Translations under genes and position numbers: made by a program
Shown: in pieces, positions 45,183-56,899 of the stretch
Layout of the letters: every line of letters starts with the position of its first letter
Position numbering within the stretch: position 1 is the first letter of the stretch
Origin: Amblyomma americanum
Lineage: Eukaryota; Arthropoda; Arachnida; Ixodida; Ixodidae
Length of the DNA stretch: 64,000 bases
Reading direction: 5' to 3'
NCBI RefSeq assembly: GCF_052857255.1
Contig: NC_135500.1
Coordinates: forward strand, 103,060,548-103,124,547
The notes under the pieces: generated by a model
Seen by the model: only the letters and a program-made list of their open reading frames with translations
Told to the model about the DNA's origin: nothing
Databases searched by the model: none

Positions 45183-45389
45183 CAGCGAGTACCGGGTGGC
45201 GTTGCAAGCGCTGATTTTGTCATACGTGTATTTGCAACTCAGCCGGTTGGAGTGATTTTTCGCGTTGGAACTGTGTAATCCAGCCACAGTTGGCTACACG
45301 TGAACGCTAGTTTACCTGTGAAACCCATCCGGGCTATCGACGGCCCCCGGGATGCTCCCGGGAGCAAACCAGAGTCGCCTTAATGTGTC

Positions 45390-45401
45390 AGAACGCTTTT
45401 G
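45390..45401. repeat. SINE target-site duplication (left)
   Basis: AGAACGCTTTTG, repeated at 45,637-45,648. Confidence 0.88.
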
Positions 45402-45636
45402 TTTTGTTTATGGAGGTTTAACGTCCCAAAGCGACTCCGGCTATGAGGGACGCCGTAGTGAAGGACTTCAGAAATTTGGACCACCTGGGGTTCTTTTACG
45501 TGCACTGACATCGCACAGTACATGGGCCTCTAGAATTTCGCCTCCATCGAAATTCGACCGCCGCGGCCGGGATCGAACCCGCATCTTTCGGACCGGCAGT
45601 CGAGCGCCATAACCACTCAGCCACCGCGGCGGCCGA
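45402..45636 (-). repeat. Full-length tRNA-derived SINE (Ruka-like)
   Basis: 235 bp, about 90% like the copy at 20.96 kb. The minus-strand B-box GGTTCGATCCC is intact and the element is bounded by a perfect 12-bp target duplication. Confidence 0.95.
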
Positions 45637-45648
45637 AGAACGCTTTTG
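45637..45648. repeat. SINE target-site duplication (right)
   Basis: Perfect copy of 45,390-45,401. Confidence 0.88.
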
Positions 45649-45689
45649 ACCTAGCGTCATCTTCGCGTCTACGGCGATACCGCCTAGAC

Positions 45690-46770
45690 GCAATGACACC
45701 ACGAAAGGAAGAGCAGCTGCGGCAGCATGCAGCTAGCCGTGGAGATTACGGCACCTGCCCCTGCCGTTGAGGCGGCACCCGCCAGAAACGAAGAGACGAT
45801 TGAGGAAGAGGTAGATGACCCGGGAACATCGGTGTCTGCGTTTGGCGCTACGTCACCCAGTGCGTCTCCTGTGCCTCCAGCCCCTGGTTTACCTTCCCGG
45901 TAGCCACCTTGTCTACTCAATCCGTACATTCTATCGGAGCGCCCATCTAACAGCCCCTCAGAATCCTATAAAGTTGCCAATCGCCCAAAAGAAGCCTACA
46001 ATATACAAGACATCCCTATGGAAACCCTTCGGAAGACGCTCGCCCCTTTTGTCACCACCGCGAGCTTCAGCGGCTACGCATATCACCACGGCTCCAACAC
46101 GGTGTCAGTATGGATGCCGTCATTGCAGAAAGTACATGCCCTTTACACGCTGGCAGCAATCACCCTTCACCGTGGACGCGTGCTCCCCGTCAAAGCGTAA
46201 TTGTTATCTGACACGGAGATTTCCCGCTACGTGGTAACAGGGGTCGATCTCAGATAACGCCGGAAACTCTACGTGCAACTTTGACTTGTGGCACTCATTA
46301 TGTGCTGTTAGCTCGCTAACTAGTCCCCGGACGCACATGCCTGGGTACTGTGTCTGGGCCCGTTACGCCACCAAAACGGGTCATCTACAACGGGTGCGTT
46401 CTTCGACCTCGTCCCTACCGCGGAGCGTACTGTATTGCTACCAGTGCCTGCAATAGGGCCACATGCGTGCATCATGCTCTAACCCCACCACAGTGCAGAC
46501 AAATGACCAAAACGCATTTCTCGCACTCCTATGTGGCCTATGTAAATCAAATGACCGCGCAACAACCGCGCTTGCCCAAGCAAGAAAAACTCGAAGAAAA
46601 ACATGGCGTTGGCACCTTTCGCCCTTTCCAACCAACTCGCTATTGATTGACACAGCCAACGGATTCGCTCCCCTCACAGAGGATGACGAGGTCATTGAGG
46701 AACAAGAAGAAAGGCAGAAGGCTGACGAGTCCTTGCTAGCTGCTGCTGTTCTCTGTTTCTCGGGGTGGTT
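45690..46770 (+). pseudogene. Non-LTR retrotransposon ORF1 (gag-like) remnant A
   Basis: Read in several frames: a start MTPRKEEQLRQHAASRGDYG, an acidic linker, then TLRKTLAPFVTTASFSGYAY and SNTVSVWMPSLQKVHALYTL, an RNA-recognition-like fold common in I/Jockey ORF1 proteins. KRVIYNGCVLRPRPYRGAY leads into a zinc knuckle CYQCLQ-stop-GHMRASC at about 46,436-46,480. The tail reads GFAPLTEDDEVIEEQEE. Stops and frameshifts show it is dead. No matching ORF2 follows directly, because a different ORF1 starts at 46.87 kb, so this element lost its 3' half. Confidence 0.7.
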
Positions 46771-46869
46771 CCGGCTTGTTCATCATTGCTGAGGCCTGTA
46801 TGGGGTGGGGATTTTGGCCAAGGCTTTGGTTAAGACGCAGTTCATGTGAACCTGAGTGTTAGTTTTGCT

Positions 46870-48105
46870 GAGAGATGTTGTTTACCTCCCCAGGTGGGGG
46901 GTCGGCAGCTTGGTTTGCTATCTTGCCAGCCCACAGCCTGCCGCCAGTCCTTCAAAACAAATGGCATTGATGCAATTCCCGTGGCTATCGTCCAAATTGG
47001 TGAGGGTGCGATCAAAATGAAAACCCTGAACTAAATAAACAAGAGCTGAGATTTTTTACAGCCAACTATCGGCATATCTGTGAAGTGCGTCCATTTGAAC
47101 GTAGAGGCATTGTCTTCAAGTCCTCAGACATGGCTTGTGTAGCAGACTTGCTTCAGTACAAAATTTTCAGCTCACTGCCAGTGAAAGCATTCATTCTCGA
47201 AGAGCTTGCATGTGGCTATAATTTCTAGCAAAATTTCAGGATGCAGGAGCTGGGGTGCTTTCAGTCTATCGCTGCAGTAGAGCGGTAAACGTCTCAGGTG
47301 TTGCTACTGCGTGTGTAATAGCAACTTTTGCTTGCTCTTCCTGCCACGGTGAACTAAATATTTGGCCGATTGTATACCGTGTGGACACTCTGCAACCCTG
47401 CCCTCTTTAATGCACCACCTGCAGGCGGTTCGGGCGTAGCGGCAAAGCATGGAAGTTGCAGACCAGCTGACGTTTATGCTGGGTAGGTCATTCTGCTGAT
47501 AACTGCACTTCAGAACAGCCTCAATGTTGCATTCGCAGCAGCAAGCAGTCAGCTGATGATGCCGATTGCACAAAACGCACTGAAGGTCGTAGCTTGTTAG
47601 ATATCATCAAAGAGAAGCCGTGTTCAAGAGCCGGTGCTCACGCTCTTAAGAGGAAAAAAAGATTCATGTGCTAGTCATGTGTGCGCTTCTGTTGGGGACC
47701 AATTTGACTGCGTCACTTGTGACCACTGTAGAAAAAGCCCTTAATAATGTGGTTGACCAAATGCTAAATAATTTTTGTGAGGCTTTCGCTAGCTTATTGC
47801 AATTCAATTTCTGCCACCAGCAAGATCCGTTCTGGCAGCAACGTATGCATTTTTTTCAGCTTCTGAAGCTAGTGCTAGCCGCTCAACATAAGCTCCTGAT
47901 GCTTCCCAGGTCCCAGCTAACATCTCCGTTCCTAGCAGTGCATGTCGCACTGGCATCTGCACAACAGATGTCGAAATGTCGTGCCCTACGCAGAAGCGCT
48001 GTGCTCCCTCGTCACCATCTAAATCTAGTTTTCCCAAGATGAACGCTAAAAAAGGACCATCCAAACTTTTTGTCTGGGTTGATATCCTGAAAGAGGCGGC
48101 TTCTA
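46870..48105 (+). pseudogene. I-group LINE ORF1 remnant B
   Basis: Gag-like ORF1 of the element whose ORF2 follows at 48.13 kb. Readable pieces: VAIVQIGEGAIKMKTLN, then RGIVFKSSDMACVADLLQ (the RG-V-I-x-x-x-D-L block of these proteins), and a Cys-rich zone (47,395-47,590) with CTTCRRFGRS and GHSADNC. A Ser/Pro-rich tail ends SKSSFPKMNAKKGPSK. Many frame breaks. Assignment depends on motif order rather than on any long frame. Confidence 0.55.
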
Positions 48106-48127
48106 ACTCTTCAATTGGTCAATAATC

Positions 48128-50880
48128 ATGGCAGATATCAAAGTGTTACAGTAGAATTGCCGCTCCGTACTGTCTTTTCTTCTAGATCTAGAACCACTTA
48201 TTAACAAACATAACCCCGATATTGTGTTTTTACAAGAAACGCGGTTCTCACCTTATAAATAATTTTCAATGAGAAACTTTTGAGTTTTGCGTCAGATCCA
48301 ATAGTTGGCAGTAGAGGTGGATGGGTAACCATTCTATCTTAACATACATGTCATCAGGCATCTATCCCTAAGAAAATTCTTATTCCTTACCATGATGACA
48401 GAGCTTAGCAGACGACTTCATTTTTGCAAAATGAAGTAGACTACTCAATATTCAATGTGCCCGCAGCAGCCCCTAACAAACAGCCACCTCCTTGGTGGAC
48501 AGAAGAAAGTGAGAAGGCCTATCGTCGCAGAAAAGCGGCCTGGAAGAGGTTATGCTGCTACCAGAGTCCAGCTAATAGGTTAAATTACAAATTCTTTCCT
48601 GCATCTTTCAAAAGAACAATTGCAAAAGGCAAGAAGGAGTATAACCAAAATATACACACATATCTTTCAAATCCATGTAATCGGAAGGCCCTGTATTGGT
48701 TCATGGAACGTAACAAGAGTTCTCCAGTCCCTCACCTCATTACTTCAACAGTGTTATCACCACAAAAGGCTCAAGAAACCCTACAGCGTATTGCTCACGG
48801 ATTGGTGTTACGTTTCCAGGCGCAGAGACACGTACCTTTGTGCACAATCTCAACCTGTTCAGATTATACGAAGGTTGACGCATCAGAGCTCCTCTCAGTC
48901 CTAGCAATGCTGCGACCTGCAGCTCCAGGACAAGATGCTGTCACTGTTGGAATGATCACAATTTTAGCCCAAGAGTTTACAAGCGACCTCTTAGACAGTG
49001 TCAAACTTCTGAAGGACAGATACTTTTACTGCACAGAGGGAACCCTATGTTCTAACAGATATTATCAATCAAAAGGTGTGACTCAATGATCGGTGCTGTC
49101 ACCGCTGCTTTTTAATATTTTGGTCAGGAACATCTTCATTCGTCCCGATATAAGTTTTTATGTAAGCAGATGACATAATTTTTTTCTCCTTGGCCAGGGA
49201 TATTCATTCCCTTTACCAGATTCTGCAGGGATATTCCGATGCTTTGGAGTATGGTTGCACTGTATTAATTTATCCCTGAATGTTAACAAATGCGGTGTAT
49301 TGGTATTTCCTCCAGACACACTTTTGCACATTTCATTACTCCATCGCTCTAAGAAGATTTACAAGTGGAATCAGTTAAATATCTAGGTGTTTCTTATCAC
49401 CCCGCCTTAGATTGGAGCCTTCATATAAAGAACCATGTGTTTAGAGCAGAACGCGCTCTATGCCGGCTGACGCGAATCGGCAATAAAAAGTTTGGCATGC
49501 GCCGCGACACATTATTGTTATCATGCAAAGCCTATGTAAGACATATAGTTGAATTTGGTTGGATTCTGTACTCTGCTATCCTGTTTTTGTGTCTCAGCCG
49601 GCGTTATTCTTTTGTCATCATTGGACACAGTATCAAATGCCACAAGTTACGTTTAACGCCGATTGGTGCCGATCTCAGTTCTTTGCACTTGGTAGACGAC
49701 ACGCCGGCAGCAGCGGAATTCCATTTTGAGCACATCTTTCCATCTCATGCGAAACACATGCCCGCAAACATTTTAAACGGTCTTTTTTTCTGGTTACACA
49801 AAGGAATACCCCATCATACGGTGCTTCCTACCGATGCCTGCGGAAGCTGCCAAAAAGCTGCAGTTGGCATCTTGTCGCAGGATTTGCATGCAGCTATTTT
49901 GTCCACATTTCAGATTATATTCTTGTATTCTTTGCGAAACTTTTAGGTTATGGAATGGCCCTGCACAACATTCCATGTCGTGTGTGACACGGTATCATTT
50001 TCATTGATTTTTTGTCAGTTTTAGTCTCCATTAAAACCTCATGAAAAGATTTTTTGAGCCGTTTCCTGCGATTTTTTTTCGTCCCGTGCAGTTAGAAGGA
50101 GGTCCATTTTGTCTGAGTTCTTAGCCAAGCAGGTATTCGTTGAAACGAGGTGGCTGATTAGATAGCAAGTTCGGCTCTTGACGGGTCAGTGACACATCCT
50201 GTCCCGATTTTCAGTCTGCAGGCGATTTCCAGGTTTCAGCGGTTCCAACCAAGATCAGCAAGGTTACGCAACCCCTTAGTAAATAGCACCTAGCTTATAA
50301 TTGGAACGTCGCTTCGTGTAAAACTAGGCCGTGTAAGGTATCAGTGAGGTGGTTGCGGTGCAGGATTCCCAGTTTGAATTTATATCTATGCAGATGCGGG
50401 TGACTACCGACAGACCTATTTGACTCGTTCGAGGAAGTTGTATCTGTAGACCATTTTCTCCTCTATTGTCCAAAGCTCGCACTTCAGAGAAAGATTTAGC
50501 TGGAGGTCCCTCTCTCAAGGTTCGGGCTCTCGTTATCTCTGCCAGTGTTATTATTTTTCGGTGCCTGCTGCAAACCATTTGCATAGGGTTCAGTTTGTGG
50601 GATTCTGCATCATTACATAATTGCAACTGGTAGGTAGATTTGCTAACTCTTTTAAAATACTTCGAGCTCTTCTTTTTCACCAAAATGCTCTTTGTTATTT
50701 TCCTTTAAATATTCGCCTGTTGTTTTTTATTTTTACATTTTTGAAAATTCAAGCTTTGCGATAATATTTTGCCGTAATCGCCTATGGAAATTCTCTTGTT
50801 GATACCACTACACCTTGGCCAGTCCTCCTTATATGGGTATGCGCCATGTTTTAAGAGGGAGATGAATAAGAAGGATTATC
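48128..50880 (+). pseudogene. I-group LINE ORF2 remnant B
   Basis: Starts ADIKVLQ and HNPDIVFLQETRFSP, the endonuclease N-terminus with catalytic Glu. Endonuclease sequence then stops near 48,340 and resumes beyond its active site, a deletion removing GDFNAP and the SDH end. A long clean frame (48,424-49,089) holds PPWWTEESEKAYRRRKAAWK, then DASELLSVLAMLRPAAPGQD (RT entry). After a junction: SVLSPLLFNILV, a degraded catalytic box (FYVSR in place of Y-A-D-D), VESVKYLGVSYHPALDWSLH and KAYVRHIVEFGW. A late Cys/His motif, VVSVDHFLLYCPKLALQRK, lies at 50.43-50.5 kb. Inactive. Confidence 0.85.
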
Positions 50881-50929
50881 ATTTAAGCTTCTCGCCACTA
50901 TCAAATGTGGTGGCTTTTCCTGAGAAAAC

Positions 50930-52130
50930 CTTCCTAAGATCGCCGCAGCCATCGAACGTCTAAAACTTCGGCCCAGGAGGGTATTCAAAAGGAAATGGAT
51001 GATATTGGTCACCGTATTGTAAATCTGGAAGCGGAGCTATCCAAACTCAGGTCCCGCCATAACCGGCTAGTCAGTTTACGCACTTCGTCGGCAACGAATC
51101 GGTCAGCGGCGGTGCCAGTCTCAGCAATGCCCTCCACTTGCTTCGGCGTCTGCTATTGCGTCTACAAATGAGTCTACCTGTAAACTGGCCACTGACCTGG
51201 TTTCGCTTCTGCGCTATCCCGCGCAAGAGCTACAGGACCTGCCTGCCACTCTCGAGGAACAGTTATCATGGCGACGGTTACAATGGTTTCTAAACTGCAA
51301 CCATCTGTAATTCAGTAAAATTGACGGCGACTCGATAAAGAGGTTGGTGAGCTCCGAGAACGCATCTCATGGGCTCACTTAAAGTGTGAGCGTTACTCCT
51401 CTAGGAACTCTATCCTTACGAGTCACGGGCTTTACTTGCTATGCAACACCATCCATCCCAGATTGCCGCACGTCTTTATTAGGTAATAAAAACAGGCAAT
51501 GCTGCTATTTATTTTCTTACCTCTATAGTTCAGACGGCTCTACATATAGAAACATGGTGCACCGCGTGGCAAGAGGCGGTGGCCGCAAAGGTTCTACATC
51601 TTAATGCTCGATTTGATTGTGTCGTGTTATATGCGTCTCTACTTGGCTCGGGCACCCCGTCTTTGTGTGGAGTGGCTCATTTGGCACTGGCTTCGGCGTC
51701 ATCAACCTGGCTCCCCGATTCTCGATGCCAGAGATCTCAATGTACCCCACCGTGAGTGGGGTTACTCTGTCCAGTGAACGTGTGTCTCCTGCTCGACACG
51801 CTGACGAAGAACTAATTTATCGTGCTTAATGACATATCCATTCCTACCCGACGGAGCACTCACCCACGCATGCCACAGCATTCACCGGACCTGGCCTGGT
51901 GGCTGGGCTATCAGACGGTTTGCTGGCGTCGTTAACCGGACTGCTGGGCGGAGTGATTATCATCGCATTCGGCCCGGCCTCACTCCTCACGCACCACACC
52001 GGCTTTGTCGCCAGTGCAGGATTATTCAAGAGGACTTGTTTCGCGCATCATTAGCAAGAGACGCGCTCGATCCTGTTCGTGACCTCATCCTAATGCTGCA
52101 AGCCACAGTAGACACAGCCACTTTATCATC
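50930..52130 (+). pseudogene. Non-LTR endonuclease remnant C
   Basis: Weak but ordered pieces: MDDIGHRIVNLEAELSKLRS (coiled coil), LVSLLRYPAQELQDLPATLE, ETWCTAWQEAVAAKVLHL, DARDLNVPHREWGYS (from G-D-F-N-A-P-H-x-x-W-G-Y, with the first catalytic residues altered) and HSPDLAWWLG (from S-P-D-L-T-W). The order matches an I/Jockey/R1-group endonuclease. No long frame is intact. It ends where GC-rich sequence starts. Confidence 0.5.
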
Positions 52131-52437
52131 ATGAACTGAAGAATCAAGTCCAACACCCGATATACAGCGTGGCCGGTGTGACGTTCCTTGTGTGTGCTAC
52201 GAGGGTCCGCGTTCGACGGCGCGGCGTAGACGGAGCCCCCAGTGGCGGCGAAAGCAACCATGTTTCTACTGTATATGGCTGCAAGCAACTTGAGTGGGAT
52301 TGCTTTCGGGCCTGCCGCCGTGGACCGCACGGAGACAACCCAGGTGACAGCGGCATCATCAATTACCGAGCCATACTCGTTGAGAGTGAACGACCAGAAC
52401 GAAGGGGTTTAAGCACAACCGGACCCCCTTTCCATAG

Positions 52438-53185
52438 TGTCGGCACGAGTCGAACGCCGCCGCCGCCGCCGCCGCGGGGAGACGGGCGTTATCTTCCCCA
52501 ATTGCCGTGGCCGTCCCGGGGACAAAGGGGCCTCGTTTCGGCGGGCCTGGCCCCGTGGCAAGACGGCGGGCATCATCAATCAACCCTCCCGAGCACATCC
52601 CAGGACAAGGAACCACTTTCCCGGCCTTTTAGTGACCTCGCATTCCGGCCTTGAGTGGCGAGTGTCATTTGATGGAGAACGGAGGTCGGTGACCCGCGGG
52701 AACCGTCAACCAGCCAGAGCGCGCCTTACCACAGCCGACGCTACCTCGACGACAACCTTCTTTCCCTCCGACTCAACACGTGAGGGGGGCGAGACCATAA
52801 GTGCGGTGGTGTGTTTGTGCGCCCAAGTGAAAGCCCTAGCCCCCCCCCCCCCCCCTCCGGCGTGGGCGTCCTCACCCTAGGGAGTGTGGGGAGAAGAGGA
52901 TATAAAAATCGGCAAGCAGTACGGAAGAAGCTACGCTCAGGACGACATCGTTCGCCAAGGGGGCCTTCAGCGCCGAAGCCCGACGGCGTGCAGCATCTGC
53001 CAGCAACCGTTCGAGCTCAACTCCGGAGCCCCTCCATCGTCCCCATGAAGTCGTCGGTACGTAAGCTCGGACGCCCCAGCCTCTGATGTATAATCATAAT
53101 CATGTGTAATTATTGAATATATCTGTTTGTTTAAACTGAGCCATACGGTGTCTCTTTGCCTCTCCGTCCCGTGTGGACCTGCGCA
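52438..53185 (+). repeat. Candidate 5' LTR of a third LTR-retrotransposon family
   Basis: A GC-rich block with a (CCG)n run (52,456), a poly-C run (52,840), a TATA box GATATAAAAA at 52,900 and a terminus ...CTGCGCA at 53,185. Three bases later is TGGGGGGTCGTC-act-CCGGG, close to the tRNA-Pro primer-binding site TGGGGGCTCGTCCGGG. The 3' boundary is fairly supported; the 5' boundary (TGTCGG at 52,438) is a guess. The GC content contrasts sharply with neighbours. Confidence 0.48.
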
Positions 53186-53188
53186 TTA

Positions 53189-53211
53189 TGGGGGGTCGTC
53201 ACTCCGGGTAG
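53189..53211 (+). other. tRNA-Pro-like primer-binding site
   Basis: TGGGGGGTCGTCACTCCGGG matches the complement of the tRNA-Pro 3' end with one substitution and a three-base insertion, at the normal distance after the LTR. Confidence 0.5.
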
Positions 53212-53229
53212 AGGTTCACGACAGCCGAT

Positions 53230-53445
53230 ACCCGCAACCAATGGAAGCTCAGCGCCGCTACCGCCAACTGATAGCCGCCGCCAGTCGCCAACAACACAGC
53301 CTTTCGCGCCAACTCTGGCTGGCATGGTGCTCTGCGCAGAGTCAAACCACGAGTACAGCCTTCATCTGGAGAAATTTCCGAGCAACGGAAGGGAGTGGAC
53401 GTTCCCTTGAGCCGGCCCCCAACGCGTGCGTCGCGTCGGGATAAG
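53230..53445 (+). pseudogene. Start of gag from the third LTR family
   Basis: An 84-codon frame (53,156-53,410) has QPIPATNGSSAPLPP, then TQPFAPTLAGMV and FPSNGREWTFP, a Pro-rich gag N-terminus in style. A second frame begins MEAQRRYRQLIAAAS. Both end by 53,445 and no later gag or pol of this family follows, so the element is 3'-truncated. Identification relies mainly on position after the primer site. Confidence 0.35.
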
Positions 53446-53620
53446 CTCCAGATGTATTCGCGTTTTACATGGCGCAGGAATTAATGCGAAACCATTTCTA
53501 GCCTATGTCGGCGAAAAGGTGTCCACAAAAAGTGGAAGCAAAATGTAAAACATGTCGAAACCTGAGAGCTACTGCGCCATTTCCTTTCGTCAAAGAAAGT
53601 GTTCTTTCCTCAAAACACAT
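53446..53620. other. No recognisable feature
   Basis: Short spacer before the SINE. Confidence 0.3.
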
Positions 53621-53621
53621 A

Positions 53622-53880
53622 CCCGCCACGATGGCTCAGTATTTAGGGCGCTCGGCTACTGATCCGGAGTTCCGGTGTTCGAACCAGACCACGGCGGCCG
53701 CCTTTTGATCAAGGCGAAACGCAAAGGCGCCCGTGTGCTGTGCGATGTCAGTGCGTGTTAAAGATCCCCAGGTGGTCGAAATTATTCCTGAGACCTCCAT
53801 TACGGCACCTCTTGCTTCTTTCTTTTTTCACTCCCTCCTTTATCCCTTCCCTTACGGCGCGGTTCAGGTGTTCGCTTAAA
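53622..53880 (+). repeat. Full-length tRNA-derived SINE, second family
   Basis: tRNA-like head with A-box TGGCTCAGTATTTAGG and B-box GTTCGAACC, then the core GTGCTGTGCGATGTCAGTGC and CCCCAGGTGGTCGAAATTAT. A long pyrimidine-rich tail (CTTTCTTTTTTCACTCCCTC) follows, ending GCGCGGTTCAGGTG. Core shared with the Ruka-like SINE; head and tail differ. Target duplications are not clear. Confidence 0.9.
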
Positions 53881-53904
53881 ACATGCTTAGAAACATGCTT
53901 AGAA

Positions 53905-55180
53905 ACGGTACCGTTACAACCCAAACGCCAAGAGACACCGCACAGCCGCCAACGTCGCCGCCAGCACCTGTTATCTGCGCCGGCATGTCACGGCAGCGGG
54001 ACCCCGCTGTCTACAGCGGCACCGGCGGCAATGATGTCGAGGACTGGCTGGCGTCCTACGAGAGGGTAAGAACGCACAAGCGCTGGGACGACACAACGAA
54101 GGTAAACAACGTCGTCTTCTCCCGCGCTGACATTCGCCAACCTCTGGTTCCGCAACCGTAAAGCGGACATCACCACTTGGTCGGCTTTCAAGACGAATTT
54201 CACCGAGGTATATTGAGCCGTTCTGGTCTGCGCAAGCTGCGCGCTGAACAGCGCTTGCGTGAACCGGCACAGCAGCCAGGTGAGACGTTCACAAGCTACG
54301 TGGAAGACGTGGTGGAACTGTGCAAGCGCGTCAACTCTCAAATGTCTGAGGCCCCTATGATCGGGCATAATATGAAAGTTATCGACGAGGACGCCTTTCA
54401 AATGCTTCTTGCCAGGCAGCCGGACACCGTTGCCTCCGTCATCAGCTTGTTCCAGAGCCACCATGAGCTCCGCAAGCGACGCGTCCTCGCTCGTCGCCCC
54501 ATACCAAAGGTCGAGGTACTTATCCGCTGATGCCGTGGTCGCAGGAGAGCCCCACTTCTTGCAGGAGGTAAAACCGTGAAATCAACCGTCAACTCACGCG
54601 CGCGCATGGGGCTCCCGCTCTGTCACCAGCACTTCCTCCGGCCTTTCAGCAGACCATCCAGGCACAGGTCGCGGACGCCCTGCAGATCGCGGATGCCGTG
54701 CCACCCGTCCCCCAGCAGGCAGTGGCTGACCCGCTTACCTACGCCGCCGTTCTGTCGCGCCCGGCTCCTCATTCCTCGGGCAATTTCCCCGACGCCACTG
54801 CATCTCCGCCGCGTTTAGTACCGCGACCTGTTCGGTCATATCGGGCTCCCGCACCACCATCGTTACCGCACATGGCGCCGGCGCCCCTTCCCTACGGTCG
54901 CCCTTGGCGCTATCGCGACGACAGGCCGATTTGTTCGGACTGTGGCAATGCCAGACATATCGCTCGCTACTGCCGCAATCAGCCCTATCCGCCTACTGAC
55001 GTCATGCCGCAGTCTCTATACGGATCTTGCACGCTGCACGGCCGCATGCAGCCTAGTCCGCAACCATCTTCATTCACAATTGACAGCCAGTCTGCAACGC
55101 CGCGCCGCTCCCCCTCTCCGCGGCGCCGTTCCATATCCCCGATGCGCCGCCGCACCAGCGCCAACGAAGCGGAAAACTAG
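53905..55180 (+). pseudogene. Ty3-family gag (copy 2)
   Basis: Second, longer copy of the family at 27.4 kb. Same capsid pieces (QRDPAVYSGTGGND, VEDWLASYERV) with the same frameshift near 54,130. A 160-codon frame (54,698-55,180) then carries the Pro-rich linker, an intact zinc knuckle CSDCGNARHIARYC (C-x2-C-x4-H-x4-C) and an RS-rich tail ending NEAEN. The 5' LTR is missing: homology begins at AAACGGTACCGTTACAACCC immediately after an AACATGCTTAG repeat and a SINE. Antisense frames up to 158 codons are artefacts. Confidence 0.92.
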
Positions 55181-55680
55181 TGAGCGCAGTTCCCGTGGCA
55201 AGAGCTGCGCCTTCGGCGAAATTTACAAGGCCTGTGACGTGCCCCGCCAACGTAGTTGATGTGGTCGTAGACGGTGTTGCGACGTGTGCCCTGATTGACA
55301 CCAGAGCAGCTGTATCAATTATCGACGCAAAATTTTGCTGCCGCATCAGGAAAGTTCTGACACCATTTTCCGGACTTTTTGTTCGTACTGCTGACGCGCA
55401 GTAAATTTAGCCGCTCGCCGCTTGCACTGCACCCGTTGTTATCCAAGCCGTCATTTACACAAATGAGTTTGGGGCACTCCCCTCGTGCTCTCATGACGTC
55501 ATTCTTGGGTGGAATTTTCTGTCGGAACACTCTTCTGTCGTCGACTGCGCCCGTGCTGAAGTCACCCTCTCTCTCCTACCGCACGACTCCACAGCCGGAA
55601 CTTCTAAATATCCGATTAAACTTCTTATCCATGATGTAGAACTTCCTGCTTCCTCGCCCGGTGTAGTCTCCCTGACGTGA
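55180..55680 (+). pseudogene. Ty3-family protease (copy 2)
   Basis: VVDVVVDGVATCALIDTRAA shows the D-T-G-A active-site box as D-T-R-A (Gly lost), a lesion different from copy 1. The later part, across a frameshift, has SVVDCARAEV and PIKLLIHDVELPA. Copy 1 lacks the sequence beyond about 55,565. Confidence 0.88.
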
Positions 55681-56700
55681 TAAGTTTCCGACGACATCGA
55701 AGCCGCTCCCACATCGTCGCTCGATGCTCTCACCCCGGCTCCCTGTCACGCCGTGCACCCTCTGATGTCCTGTACAATGGTATCGACAGAGACCTTCATT
55801 CGACGTGCGTGACCAGCTGTTCGCCCTTTTGTGCGAATTTCGTTCATAATTTCATGCGTGCCAAACCCCGCTCGGCCGTGTTTCAGCTGTCGCACATAGC
55901 ATCGATACTGGTACCCATCCTCTTTTGCGCCAGCACCATATCGCGTGTCAGCTCCGGAGCGCCGCGTCATCACGGAGCAAGTGGACGACATGTTAGAGCG
56001 CGGGATTATACAGCCGTCGAATAGCACATGGTCATCCCCGGCCGTGATCGTTCGAATAAAAGACAGCTCGATCTGATTTTGACGTTGATTATCGTCGGCT
56101 GAACTCTAACCTTGAAAGATGTCTATCCTCTGCCACGCATAGATAATGCCCTCGATTGCCTGAAAGGAGCAGAATTTTTTTCCGCTTTCGATCTTCGATC
56201 TCGATAATTGCAAATGTCCATGGCCGGCGCTGTCAGCGAGAAAACAGCATTCGTCACGCATGATGGGTTATATGAGTTTAATGTAATGCCATTTGGGCTT
56301 TGCAATGCCCCGGCTATATTCGAAAGAATGATGGATAATTTCATGCGTGGCCTGCGCTGGAAGACGTGTGTCTGCTACCTTGACTACGTCGTCGTGTTTC
56401 CAGCTGACTTCTCGACCCATCTGACTCGTCTGTACCAAGTGATGACTTGCCTCACCACCCCCGGACTGCAATTAAATTACCAAAAAAATGCCATTTCGCA
56501 GGTCGCCAGCTGACCATCCTCCATCATGTCGTATTTAACTACGGCATCCTTCCGGACCCCGCTAAACTTCGTGCGAATGCCGAGTTTCCGAAGCCGTCCA
56601 CGCCCAAAGAACTGCGGAGTTTTATCGGCCTATGCTCATATTTTCACCGCTTGATCCGAAATTTCGCCATGAAATTTCTTGTGAAATGACTTGCAAATTT
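55680..56700 (+). pseudogene. Ty3-family reverse transcriptase (copy 2)
   Basis: RT read in several frames: VLERGIIQPS-type entry near 56,000, [12 protein letters not shown] (56,120), then KTAFVTHDGLYEFNVMPFGL and CNAPAIFERMMDNFMRGL. The catalytic box is CYLDYVVVF, with the second Asp of YLDD replaced by Tyr. KELRSFIGLCSYFHRLIRNF follows. Stops near 56,080 and 56,205 and frameshifts disrupt it. RNase H appears largely deleted, since integrase sequence starts only about 250 bases later. Confidence 0.9.
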
Positions 56701-56899
56701 TACTCTTGTCTTGATTTTAGCCACCAGTCAGATAACCTTCGCTTCAGATAACTTCTACTCTCTTAAAATCTACTTTCCCTTCACTGTCCTTAAACCTCAG
56801 TGCTTTGGATAAATGAGCCCCGCTGCTTTCCGCTGTAGGGTGAAACCCCGGTACAGGTGGTCAAAGATAGTTATTTGTCATACCTCGCCGCTTACGCGC

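Noticed and set aside
44772..45278. 168-codon plus-strand frame with many Cys
   Set aside because: It spans tandem units of a repeat array; the composition follows the repeat.
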